Assembly (NCBI GenBank): GCA_905221605.1
Contig: CAJNDS010002478.1
Location: 143,364-165,863 of the forward strand
Direction: 5' to 3'
Source of the DNA: Symbiodinium natans
Taxonomy: Eukaryota; Sar; Dinophyceae; Suessiales; Symbiodiniaceae
DNA length: 22,500 nucleotides
Below the pieces are notes generated by a model. It was not told the DNA's origin. It searched no databases and was given only the letters and a program-made list of their open reading frames with translations. Position numbers and translations under genes: made by a program. Numbering within the stretch: position 1 is the stretch's first letter; each line of letters starts with the position of its first letter. Of this stretch, positions 7,635-14,839 are shown one piece after another.

Positions 7635-8394
7635 AGGTCCTGTGCGTACGGGAGAAAGTCCATACGGGAGAGCGGAGCTCACTGAAACCCAAAGGGAACG
7701 TGTGGATGGAGACACGGAGTTGATTGCGAAGATGTTCTTACTGTACATGGTGAGCAAGTTCGCGCGACCTGGAAGGGCCACGGGGTTCTTAGTGGAGCAC
7801 CCTAGAGACCCAAAAACTCTGTGGAATGATGGAAGAGACTACGCCAGCTTGTGGAGGACACAGTTGTGGTTGGAGTTCATGAAGGCCACGGGTTTGGACG
7901 TGTACTCGTTCGATCAAGGCGCCTTGGAACATCCTGCGCGGAAGCCAACAACGATTGGTACGAACTACGCCTTGGAGCACCTCAACGGTCTGGTCGACAT
8001 CAGGGTGAAGTCGGAGAACGCGATGAAGATGGACCCAGCGAAGTTGGCAACGTGGTCAAGGGGCTTGAGAAGGGAGATTGCAAAGGCGATAGATGATCGG
8101 GCCGTGGTGAGTCCAAAGATCAAGGCAATGACCGCCAAGCAGCGCCTGGAGTGGAGAAGGCACCTCCAAGCGGACCACGTGCCGTTCAGGCGCGACTGCA
8201 GCATCTGTACGCAAAGTGCTGCGACTGGAAAGCCCCATAAGAGGACAGAGTATCCTCAAGCCTCGTTAGCTCTGGATATGGCCGGTCCTTTCAAGACGTT
8301 GGGGAGGGACCTGTACGAGAAGGACTACAAGTATCTCCTGGTGGGCCGCTGGCTGCGCAACATGCTGCAGCGAAAAAGTGGGAGAGGCGCATGA
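7561..8394 (+). CDS. C-half of methyltransferase-like domain, integrase zinc finger and core start
   Basis: The true frame probably begins at 7543 (AAVTGR before M7561). It contains HGGPPCRTFS, with Cys codon 7588-7590 matching the motif IV nucleophile of cytosine-C5 methyltransferases; GFLVEHP, whose Glu lies where ENV of motif VI would be; and DQGALEHPARKPTTIGTN. The integrase HHCC finger follows (H 8161, H 8176, C 8197, C 8206, from HLQADHVPFRRDCSIC), then the core start LALDMAGPF with first catalytic Asp 8275-8277. After YKYLLV the frame runs into WLRNMLQRKSGRGA, an out-of-register reading. The next register gives PLAAQHAAAKKWERRM, matching the region after the core. The second Asp and the Glu are missing, so integrase is deleted. 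Confidence 0.68.
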   Translation: MEDLHGGPPCRTFSVMRWREVPGREGPVRTGESPYGRAELTETQRERVDGDTELIAKMFLLYMVSKFARPGRATGFLVEHPRDPKTLWNDGRDYASLWRTQLWLEFMKATGLDVYSFDQGALEHPARKPTTIGTNYALEHLNGLVDIRVKSENAMKMDPAKLATWSRGLRREIAKAIDDRAVVSPKIKAMTAKQRLEWRRHLQADHVPFRRDCSICTQSAATGKPHKRTEYPQASLALDMAGPFKTLGRDLYEKDYKYLLVGRWLRNMLQRKSGRGA

Positions 8395-10436
8395 GACCGA
8401 ATGAGCCAGAGATCCCTGCGTTTGGACAAGAGGTGTGGTACAAGACAAAAACGTATGCCGGCACTGGTGAAAAGAAGGCAGCCTCTGAAGGGGATATGCC
8501 TCCGAGGTGGAAAAGAGCATCGTATCGAGGACCCTCAGGCGACGTCACCGATGGGCACATCATGGCACGAGATGATGGTGGTTTGGTGGTGGCAAAGGGC
8601 GTGCGCGTGAACCTCATTGATCCAACGGAGCTGGAGCCGAGATTGCTTCCGGAGCTTCGCGGGAGTGAGGTGAAGTACAAACCGCCAACAAGGAGAGCGA
8701 AAGGAAAAACGCCAGGGGTGTTGGAGGAGGAATTGGAGCCTGAAGAGGGGCGAGAGAGGAACTTGTCCCCGCCTGAGCGATACGCAAAGGAGTGCTTGGA
8801 GAAAGAGAACATCACGCAGGAGACGTTGGAGATGCTGATGGCCCTTCTTCCACACGACGAACTATCAAGAGATGCCTTTTCTCCTCCAGACCCGGAGATG
8901 TGGGCCCCAAAGCAATGGGGAACCGGCGCCTACGTGCATGGAGGAGTCATGGGCTTGAAGAAAAACGTCAAGATGTTCAAGTACTCGACGAAGATGATGG
9001 CCTATTGGGTGAGGACTCGCCATCCGGCTCACCGGTTCACTTCCTTGGTGTTGTTCAGGAACCTCAGGACGCAACCTCATCGAGACTCCCACAACGACTT
9101 GTCGTCGGAAACGGTGGTCTTCCCGATATCCAAGTTCCAGAATGGAGAGGTGTGGGTGGAGGGAGAGCCAGAAAAAGAAGATGAAGTCAGTTGCATGGAA
9201 AAGATTGGCGACAAGTTGATCAAGGGCAAGCTTCTTCCAGTGGCAAATCGTCCTGTCACATTCAATCCGAGGAGCTGGCATTCAACGCAGCCGTGGACTG
9301 GCGACAGGGTGGTGCTGTCGGCATACTCCATCAGGGGGTCGGATTGCCTTACCTCAGAGGACAGTGATACGCTTCGTGAACTTGGTTTTGCCCTGCCGGG
9401 AGATGAACTCAAGTACTTGTCCTCGTCGGAGTCCTCGAGGCCAAGTTCGGGAGCAGCCAATACTGCGAGCTCTTCTTCCTCAAAGTCACCTGAAGTAAGG
9501 GTGTCAGCCATCAGGGCCGTCCACACGTTCGAGGAGCAAGATCAAGAAGAAGTGAAGCAGAGGAGAAAGGATGCCAGAGTGGCAAAGGCCTCCATAGAGA
9601 ACATCTACACCGACAACGTGGAGGAGTTGTTGGAGAAGCTGATGACGGACCTCCAGGTGGTGCACACTGTGAGACAAAGCGAGGCAATGAAGGTGTTGAT
9701 GAAATGGAAGCCGTCAATGAAGAAGGAGATCGACGCGTTGGAAGGTAAAGGCGCCATCCTGAGAATCACAAAGGAGGAAGCAGACAACCTCGAAGACGTG
9801 GAGTACGTGCACGGCAAGTGTGTGTGGACGGTGAAACCACCTGAACACCCTGAAGAAGAAAAAGGAAACCCCGATCGTGCAAAGTACAAAAGAAAGGTGA
9901 GGATAGTGGCTTGCGGCAACCAGGTCGAAGATGACACATTGTCTGTGCAGGACCTCTACAGCGCCGGGGCCACCGCTGACATCGTTCGAACAGTCATTGC
10001 CGAGGCTGGCTACAAGAGATGGGGCGCAGCGATTGACGATATCCGAGCAGCCTTCTTGACAGCACCTTTGCCAAAGGGGGCGCGACGCTACATTTTGAGG
10101 GTTCCGAAGGCGGTGATTGCAGCTGGTTTGGCCCAAGAAGGGGAATGCTGGTTGGTGCAAACAGCGCTGTACGGGTTCAGACAGAGTCCAAAGTGGTGGA
10201 CCACCTTCAGGAACACGCGGGCCGCGGAGGCGAAGTTCAGCGCAGAGCACAAAGGGGTGGAAGTGCGAGCTACGCTAAAACCGTGCGTTACGGACCCGAA
10301 CCTCTTCAAGATTGTGGCGGAGGTGCAAGGGAAGGAGGTCGTGATTGGGTATGTTGTGTTCTACGTGGACGATGTGCTGGCGGTTGGGGAGGATGAAACC
10401 ATAAAAGGCTTCTTCAGTTGGCTACACAGCGAATAG
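8391..10436 (+). CDS. Integrase C-terminal part, Fe(II)/2OG-dioxygenase-like domain, reverse transcriptase
   Basis: The 681-codon frame is entered upstream at about 8346. Residues 1-90 resemble the integrase C-terminal region (IPAFGQEVWYKTK...GHIMARDDGGLVV). Residues of about 170-316 read as a double-stranded beta-helix dioxygenase: HRD with H230 and D232 (9078-9086), GEVWVEG at 252, NPRSWHSTQPW with H297 (9279) and R306 (9306) in DRVVLSAYS, the usual HxD...H...R set for Fe(II) and 2-oxoglutarate. A Ser-rich linker follows. Residues 440-681 are copia-type reverse transcriptase: VWTVK, RKVRIVACG, DDIRAAFL (D550), ALYGFRQSPKWW and FYVDDVLAVG (D660, D661). The frame ends at TAG 10434-10436 between HSE and ETSG, and the same frame continues beyond it. 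TGG to TAG is the simplest origin. Confidence 0.8.
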   Translation: MRPNEPEIPAFGQEVWYKTKTYAGTGEKKAASEGDMPPRWKRASYRGPSGDVTDGHIMARDDGGLVVAKGVRVNLIDPTELEPRLLPELRGSEVKYKPPTRRAKGKTPGVLEEELEPEEGRERNLSPPERYAKECLEKENITQETLEMLMALLPHDELSRDAFSPPDPEMWAPKQWGTGAYVHGGVMGLKKNVKMFKYSTKMMAYWVRTRHPAHRFTSLVLFRNLRTQPHRDSHNDLSSETVVFPISKFQNGEVWVEGEPEKEDEVSCMEKIGDKLIKGKLLPVANRPVTFNPRSWHSTQPWTGDRVVLSAYSIRGSDCLTSEDSDTLRELGFALPGDELKYLSSSESSRPSSGAANTASSSSSKSPEVRVSAIRAVHTFEEQDQEEVKQRRKDARVAKASIENIYTDNVEELLEKLMTDLQVVHTVRQSEAMKVLMKWKPSMKKEIDALEGKGAILRITKEEADNLEDVEYVHGKCVWTVKPPEHPEEEKGNPDRAKYKRKVRIVACGNQVEDDTLSVQDLYSAGATADIVRTVIAEAGYKRWGAAIDDIRAAFLTAPLPKGARRYILRVPKAVIAAGLAQEGECWLVQTALYGFRQSPKWWTTFRNTRAAEAKFSAEHKGVEVRATLKPCVTDPNLFKIVAEVQGKEVVIGYVVFYVDDVLAVGEDETIKGFFSWLHSE

Positions 10437-11009
10437 GAGACGAGCGGCATGCAGTGGGTGACGAAGGAAGGGCAAGTCAGATTCCTGGGAATGGAAATTC
10501 GAAGAACCGAGGAGGGGTACTCGTTGTCCCAGGAGGGGTACGCCGCGGAGATCGTGAGGGCCCACGCCGCCGAGAACGAGTACAGCATCCTACCAGCAAC
10601 AAAGGAATGGCTAACGATGGAGCATGAGATGCCGGAGATCCCCACCGACGCTGAAGGAAAGGCCTTGTTCGATGCCAATGTGAAGGATGCACAACAACGG
10701 TGTGGAGAACTACTCTGGTTATCGCAGAGAACGAGACCGGAGATAAGTTTTCCAGTGGCTATTGTTTCGTCGTGTACGACAAGGGATCCAGAGAGAGCAG
10801 TCAAGATTTCGAAGAAGCTGCTTGCCTACATCAACACGACAAGAAGCATGGGCCTGTTCACGGGAAAAAGTGTGCAAGATGATCCCCGGGATCTGTACGC
10901 GTTTACGGATGCATCGTTTGCCCCGGAAGGCCGGCGAAGTCATGGAGGGGCGATGGTGGTGTGGAGGAATACTGGCTGTGCTGGAAGTCATGGAGGCATA
11001 GCACAATAA
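10437..11009 (+). CDS. Reverse transcriptase C-terminal part and RNase H first half
   Basis: The frame continues from the reverse transcriptase segment after the TAG; the first ATG is 10449. VRFLGMEI is the copia motif after the YVDD box, LLWLSQRTRPEISFPVA is the conserved connection, and LYAFTDASFAPEG gives the first RNase H Asp (10908-10910). After GGAMVVWRNT the sense passes to register 2 near 10975-10990 (LCWKSWRHSTITLSSAEAE), leaving a short out-of-frame tail (GCAGSHGGIAQ). RNase H would remove the RNA strand during cDNA synthesis. As read, the enzyme is cut from its polymerase by one stop and split by one frame change. Confidence 0.72.
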   Translation, partial: ETSGMQWVTKEGQVRFLGMEIRRTEEGYSLSQEGYAAEIVRAHAAENEYSILPATKEWLTMEHEMPEIPTDAEGKALFDANVKDAQQRCGELLWLSQRTRPEISFPVAIVSSCTTRDPERAVKISKKLLAYINTTRSMGLFTGKSVQDDPRDLYAFTDASFAPEGRRSHGGAMVVWRNTGCAGSHGGIAQ

Positions 11010-11995
11010 CGTTGAGCAGCGCGGAGGCTGAAGATATGCAAATATTCCCGCACCGGTGCGTGTTGATGATCGACAGCACAGCGGCGCTTGCGATCTTGGG
11101 TGGCGAGAACAATTCATGGAGAACGAGGCATTTGAAGTTGAAATGCGAATGGCTGCGGCAGAAGGTGAAGGACGAGGCTATTACGTTGGTTCATTGTCCG
11201 GGATTGGTGCAGTTGTCGGACATCCTCACGAAACAGGTCCCGAGCCAGAGGCTGAAGGACATTGGAGAAAAGTGGGGGCTGAGATGCAGATCGGGACCGA
11301 GGGTGAAAGCTATGAGGGTGCCTCCTACAAGTTCGCCTCATACAAGTTCGCCTGGAACGTCGCCTCGTGCAAGTTCGCCTGGAACGTCGCCTCCAACAAG
11401 TTCGCCTCCTACAAGTTCGCCCGGAACGTCGCCCCCTACAAGTTCGCCTGGAACGTCGCCCCCTACAAGTTCGCCTGGAACGTCGCCCTTGACATGTTCG
11501 CCGTCGCCTTCGTCAGGATCACCTGGGACGCCTCCATTGAGTCCGCCATCGTTTGTGTCAGAGTCGCCGACTACAAGTTCGCCTCATGCAAGTTCGCCTG
11601 GAACGTCAACTCCTACAAAGTTCGCCTCATACAAGTTCGCCTGGAACGTCAACTCCTACAAGTTCGCCTCATACAAGTTCGCCGGGAACGTCAACTCCTA
11701 CAAGTTCGCCTCATACAAGTTCGCCGGGAACGTCAACTCCTACAAGTTCGCCTCCTACAAGTTCGCCTGGAACGTCGCCTCCTACAAGTTTGCCTGGAAC
11801 GTCGCCGACTACGAGTTCGCCGTCGCCTTCTACAAGAGTCCGAAAGATGGTGGTGGAGCATGCCGTGTTCTACGTGGACGACGTTGTGGTGGCGTTGAGG
11901 CCAATGCGGTGGGCGGAAAAGGAGCATGTCTCGTCAGCAGCAAAAGCAGCGAAGCCGCAGCCACAAGCAACAACAAGGTGGGTTGGAGTGTTTAG
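10961..11995 (+). CDS. RNase H second half and Ser/Pro/Thr-rich repeat region
   Basis: Register 2 carries SWRHSTITLSSAEAE (second RNase H acidic residue at 11030), MIDSTAALAIL (third, Asp 11072), RTRHLKLKCEWLRQKV and CPGLVQLSDILTK (about 11197-11235), the usual copia RNase H end. Only about a dozen residues separate EAE from IDS, against roughly 35 in copia, so 20 or more residues seem to be missing. From about 11322 the frame reads TSSPGTSP repeats. At 11617-11619 an extra A in one repeat shifts the sense to register 0, and the KFAWNV-type residues after that are out-of-frame. The likely start is upstream, by continuation of the polyprotein. Confidence 0.65.
   Translation: MEEYWLCWKSWRHSTITLSSAEAEDMQIFPHRCVLMIDSTAALAILGGENNSWRTRHLKLKCEWLRQKVKDEAITLVHCPGLVQLSDILTKQVPSQRLKDIGEKWGLRCRSGPRVKAMRVPPTSSPHTSSPGTSPRASSPGTSPPTSSPPTSSPGTSPPTSSPGTSPPTSSPGTSPLTCSPSPSSGSPGTPPLSPPSFVSESPTTSSPHASSPGTSTPTKFASYKFAWNVNSYKFASYKFAGNVNSYKFASYKFAGNVNSYKFASYKFAWNVASYKFAWNVADYEFAVAFYKSPKDGGGACRVLRGRRCGGVEANAVGGKGACLVSSKSSEAAATSNNKVGWSV
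11322..11836 (+). repeat. Tandem repeat coding TSSPGTS-type Pro/Ser/Thr region
   Basis: The repeat combines a unit of about 24 bp (CCTACAAGTTCGCCTGGAAC) and a 15-bp shorter form (TACAAGTTCGCCTCA). Together they make a 42-bp higher-order unit repeated at 11607-11780. It encodes a Thr/Ser/Pro-rich stretch between RNase H and the C-terminal tail. A one-base A insertion at 11617-11619 changes the frame. Confidence 0.9.
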
Positions 11996-12701
11996 GATAG
12001 TGGTTTTAGTGGTGGTTATGGTTAACTGCTGCGCTGGACGAGAGGAGCAGGACCGAGAGGAGGAGGACTGGCAAAACCCGATGAGGGTGGAATGGGAGCT
12101 GTATTTCCTGGGATTGGTCACGCTGATCGCAGTGTTGGCGGTTTGGGAGTGCCTTCGTGAATGTTTGAGGAGGGGAGCAAGAAAGCTTCCAAAACTTCGT
12201 GACCTTGCCCGACGACAACAAGACGGACCTTTGAGCAAAAAGGAATGTAAAGAGCTATCGGAGTTGGTGAGCCGCGGAAGCTGGCTGGAAGAGAAGGACC
12301 ACGAGAAGTTGACCGAGCTGGTGGCACGGTTTACAAGGCACGATCAAGGAGCAAGTTGCGCTTCAAGGGGGCCGAGTCGTGCAGCAGGGCAGGCAAGGGA
12401 GCAAAGGAGAGGAGAAGATGTGGCAGCGGGGGCGAGATCTCTGCGTGAGGCGGCTGCATCGTCGTGGGAGCAGTCAATGGGCGTGCGACAAGAGAGAGCG
12501 GCGGAGTCTTCGCCGGGATATGAGACCGCTAGGTCAGTGGCCCGAATGGAGGTTGGGGTTCAAGCTGACTTGGCGATGGTGAGATTGGTGCAACAGGAGA
12601 GCCAATCATTCGCGTGCGAGAAGTATGTCCACGAGCCTTCTTCCTATGTGATGGTGGCCGGACAGTCCACACGAGATCAAGGAGTTCCGACGCAGTTCTG
12701 A
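11553..12701 (+). CDS. C-terminal tail with two predicted membrane segments
   Basis: The 382-codon frame runs from the repeat region to a stop 28 bp before the polypurine tract. After the TSSPGTS repeats comes HAVFYVDDVVVAL, which copies the reverse-transcriptase box. Two hydrophobic segments follow, WVGVFRIVVLVVVMVNCCAG (11979-12038) and LYFLGLVTLIAVLAVWECL (12099-12155), separated by a very acidic linker. The rest is charged and helical (RKLPKLRDLARRQQDGPLSK...). The position after RNase H recalls env-like extra frames of some copia elements, but no envelope family is recognised. Near 12650 register 2 (CDGGRTVHTRSRS) may carry the original ending, hinting at a further shift. Function unknown; membrane anchoring is inferred. 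Confidence 0.6.
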   Translation: MCQSRRLQVRLMQVRLERQLLQSSPHTSSPGTSTPTSSPHTSSPGTSTPTSSPHTSSPGTSTPTSSPPTSSPGTSPPTSLPGTSPTTSSPSPSTRVRKMVVEHAVFYVDDVVVALRPMRWAEKEHVSSAAKAAKPQPQATTRWVGVFRIVVLVVVMVNCCAGREEQDREEEDWQNPMRVEWELYFLGLVTLIAVLAVWECLRECLRRGARKLPKLRDLARRQQDGPLSKKECKELSELVSRGSWLEEKDHEKLTELVARFTRHDQGASCASRGPSRAAGQAREQRRGEDVAAGARSLREAAASSWEQSMGVRQERAAESSPGYETARSVARMEVGVQADLAMVRLVQQESQSFACEKYVHEPSSYVMVAGQSTRDQGVPTQF

Positions 12702-12729
12702 GAGGTGGCCCGATCCTCTCGGAAGGACC

Positions 12730-12738
12730 AAGGAGGGG
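12730..12738 (+). promoter_or_regulatory. Polypurine tract
   Basis: AAGGAGGGG directly abuts the TGTGG start of the 3' LTR. This is the expected primer site for plus-strand cDNA synthesis. Confidence 0.88.
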
Positions 12739-13037
12739 TGTGGATGTTCAGAATGTGAAGGTTTGGAAAGGATGTGCCGCCGCGATGTGTGTGGCTTAAG
12801 ACGGCAAGGTGTGGAGCACCGATGCCACAGGTTGGCCGTGAAGGCCCAAAACCACGAAGCAACGCAGTATCGTAGCATGTAAAGCAAAAGCCTACGAAGC
12901 TGTCAAAGCACTGCTGTAAAGAGAAACCGTATACGTGCTTGTGTTGTTGGAAAAGAATCGCGCCCGTGCAGTTTGTAAGCCATGGATCAGCGCCCCAGAC
13001 ACACAGAATCCTCATCCCTGGGCTCCGATGCTCAACA
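12739..13037 (+). repeat. 3' LTR (299 bp)
   Basis: It is identical by eye to the 5' LTR apart from one missing A at 12951-12954. The ATG equivalent to the gag start (12982) reads out of the LTR into host DNA for about a dozen codons before a stop. Confidence 0.96.
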
Positions 13038-13042
13038 AGGGC
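13038..13042. repeat. Target-site duplication AGGGC, right copy
   Basis: Matches 2863-2867 exactly. Confidence 0.93.
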
Positions 13043-13890
13043 TTAAGTCTTCGGATCTATCGCAATGCAGCCCTTGATGCTGCAAGACGGCGAATCCTAG
13101 GTCGTCCCATCCCAGCTGGACTCCGCAACAAGGAACCCCCCCCTCCCGCAACACACCCCAAAGGAACCCAGCTTTTGGGCATCGTGAGGTCGGCTTCGGG
13201 TTTGGAATTTTATTATTATTATTATTATTATTACTATTATTGTTAGTAGTATTATTATTATTTCTAGTATTATTTTTAAAATTACTATTTTTTTGGTCCG
13301 GAGGAGGATCGACGATCATCTGACAAGGCGTTTTGTGGAGATGTCCTGTTCCAGATTATTGGAGTGATCAGTCTTCCCATCTTCTTGCCGGGGAATCCAA
13401 GGAATTGCCTCTGCTATGGCGTAGCTTGGCCTTTGAGAGGGACGAGGTTAGGCACACTTGGGAATTGACTCGACCCAGACTTGTTCCCAGTAGGGGTGCT
13501 TGGCAGCCTTGGGGGATGTTCAGCGTTTTGTTTCTTGGGAGGATCTTGTTTCGGAGTATGTTGAAGGGCGGAACTACTCTCTTTAGAGTACCGAAGGCTT
13601 TAGGACGTGAGGCCGCGCTCCTCATGTGGGCAGGCATGGCGATGTCCCAAGGAAACCTTAAAGGAGGACAGGTACACACCGACACCAGTACTTAGGGAAG
13701 ACGGCAAGCCAGTCCACTCAGGAGGTTAGAGGATTCAATCTGGTCACAGATGGCCCGAATTGTGAAACCCCAAACCTAATCCCTAAACCCTACAATAAGC
13801 CCTAAGCCTTGTAAGCCGTAGGCCCTAACGCTAAGCCGCGTAAGCCCGAAGCCCTGTAAAAAACCCACAGGCAGCCCCTGAATGCCCCAG
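13043..13890. other. Host intron remainder downstream of the element
   Basis: Apart from a TTA-type microsatellite (13209-13266), this is unique sequence followed by CCCTAAA-like motifs at 13765-13860 just before a proposed acceptor CCCCAG|G at 13890. An open frame at 13333-13695 (120 codons) has no recognisable domain; I treat it as chance or a possible unrecognised exon. Confidence 0.45.
13209..13266. repeat. (TTA)n microsatellite
   Basis: TTATTATTA runs with a few CTA, GTT and TAG interruptions. Confidence 0.9.
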
Positions 13891-13993
13891 GTTCCTGCAC
13901 GGCTTGGAGGAGCCCATCCTTCATGGGGAGCTGAAACCTGAGAATGTCCTGATCTTCGGCTCGGAGGCCAAGGTCAGCGACCCTTGGGTGCAG
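13891..13993 (+). CDS. Protein kinase exon: catalytic loop
   Basis: The exon follows CCCCAG|G and reads FLHGLEEPILHGELKPENVL, then IFGSEAKVSD. This is kinase subdomain VIb with the LKPEN core and the start of VII (AKVSD). The usual HRD is HGE here, so the catalytic Asp position carries Glu, and DFG is not intact across the likely junction (DPW in this reading). The kinase may be inactive, or the exon end may be wrong. The proposed donor CAG|GAATAG gives a 51-bp GA-AG intron (13994-14044) made largely of TTTAGGG-like sequence. All later kinase exons are on the same strand. Confidence 0.72.
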
Positions 13994-14044
13994 GAATAGA
14001 GCGTTCGGGGGGTTCAGGGTTTGGGGTCTAGGGGTTCTTCGCAG

Positions 14045-14290
14045 ATGAAGTCTGAGGCCCTTTCCCATGAGGCCAGGTTGCTCTACCCTAACACAAGCAG
14101 GAAGCATCTTCCAGAAAACGCTCCCATGTGGTTCCAGCCCCTGAATAGCTTAAAGGCACGGGGTCCCTCGCAGCTCTCATCTGCCTTTGAACCTAAGGAT
14201 GTTGGCTTCAACATGGCAGGCCGCGGGACAGGAGCAGTTGCCTACAAGGCGCCAGAAGTCTATGACGGCGTCTTCACCACTGCATCTGAG
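14045..14290 (+). CDS. Protein kinase exon: activation segment with APE
   Basis: The frame is open from ATGAAGTCT (not claimed as a start codon) to GAG|GTGGGT. The 3' part reads GRGTGAVAYKAPEVYDG and TTASE, clear subdomain VIII with APE. The 5' part (about 55 codons, MKSEALSHEARLLYP...) is longer than a usual activation loop. It may include a retained intron, because an AAG|GATG at about 14195 is a possible alternative acceptor. The 3' donor is secure: joining TTASE to VYAFAMICWEL restores the S/D-V-Y-x-F pattern of subdomain IX. Confidence 0.68.
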
Positions 14291-14574
14291 GTGGGTGCCA
14301 GAGAAAGTCCGCCAGGGTAGGGTACAAGCCTTGAGGTAGGGTTTAGGATTCAGTTCAGGCACTATCATCTAGATGGAAACAAGCACTGTTCGTTTTGATG
14401 CTACGCTGACAGCAGCTCAGTAAACTTCCGACTCTAAAGGTATGTTGGAAGGTCCGAGTTTGACCCGCAGGGCTACAGAATTTTCCAATCAGGTTCAGGT
14501 TTGGCGATAATTATCGGGCCTTACGAGCTCAGAAAGCTTTCAACATCCCTCAACTGGGATCCCCGGACTACCAG
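14291..14574 (+). other. Kinase intron, GT-AG, 284 bp
   Basis: GAG|GTGGGT to CCAG|GTCTAT. It joins in phase 0 and rebuilds the helix F motif. The 5' third carries TAGGGTTTAGG-like sequence. Confidence 0.68.
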
Positions 14575-14633
14575 GTCTATGCCTTCGCCATGATTTGCTG
14601 GGAGCTTGTCACAGGCAAGAGAGCTTGGGGAGA
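14575..14633 (+). CDS. Protein kinase exon: helix F
   Basis: VYAFAMICWELVTGKRAWGE matches subdomain IX of tyrosine-kinase-like families (V-Y-x-F-x-M-x-x-W-E-L-x-T-G). It ends GGAGA|GTGCTT with two bases of a codon. The next exon supplies G and continues YTDLQIM, so the GT-AG intron 14634-14839 (206 bp) is well supported by phase. Confidence 0.75.
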
Positions 14634-14839
14634 GTGCTTTGGCTGCATGAACCCGACCCCATCACCCCCCCGAACCAAGAGTAAGGCAATGTAGAGGATG
14701 TGGGGCATGTGGGTAGTTATTGGAATATTTCATGTGGACCCCACCCCGCCTCCGAAAAAGATACCAATCCGACACACCCAACGAGCACACAAGCGGAGTC
14801 CTTCTGAATCTAAGCAGCACAAGGGCCAGTTCTCTTGAG

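Larger units (their letters stand above)
2868..13037 (+). mobile_element. Ty1/copia-type LTR retrotransposon, complete but coding-defective
   Basis: The 10,170-bp element is bounded by TG...CA LTRs and AGGGC target duplications, with a primer-binding site at 3168-3180 and a polypurine tract at 12730-12738. The domain order is Gag, protease, methyltransferase-like, integrase, dioxygenase-like, reverse transcriptase, RNase H, repeat region and a membrane-segment tail. Integrase before reverse transcriptase is the copia order. Coding runs through at least seven frame segments and two stops (TGA 6288-6290, TAG 10434-10436). The integrase core is internally deleted near 8345. The LTRs differ only by one A in a homopolymer, implying recent insertion. 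It lies in sense orientation in what appears to be a kinase intron. The copy cannot be autonomous as read and was probably mobilised in trans. Confidence 0.93.

Noticed and set aside
13333-13695. 120-codon frame between LTR and kinase exon
   Set aside because: No recognisable domain or splice signals, so it was not promoted to a gene.
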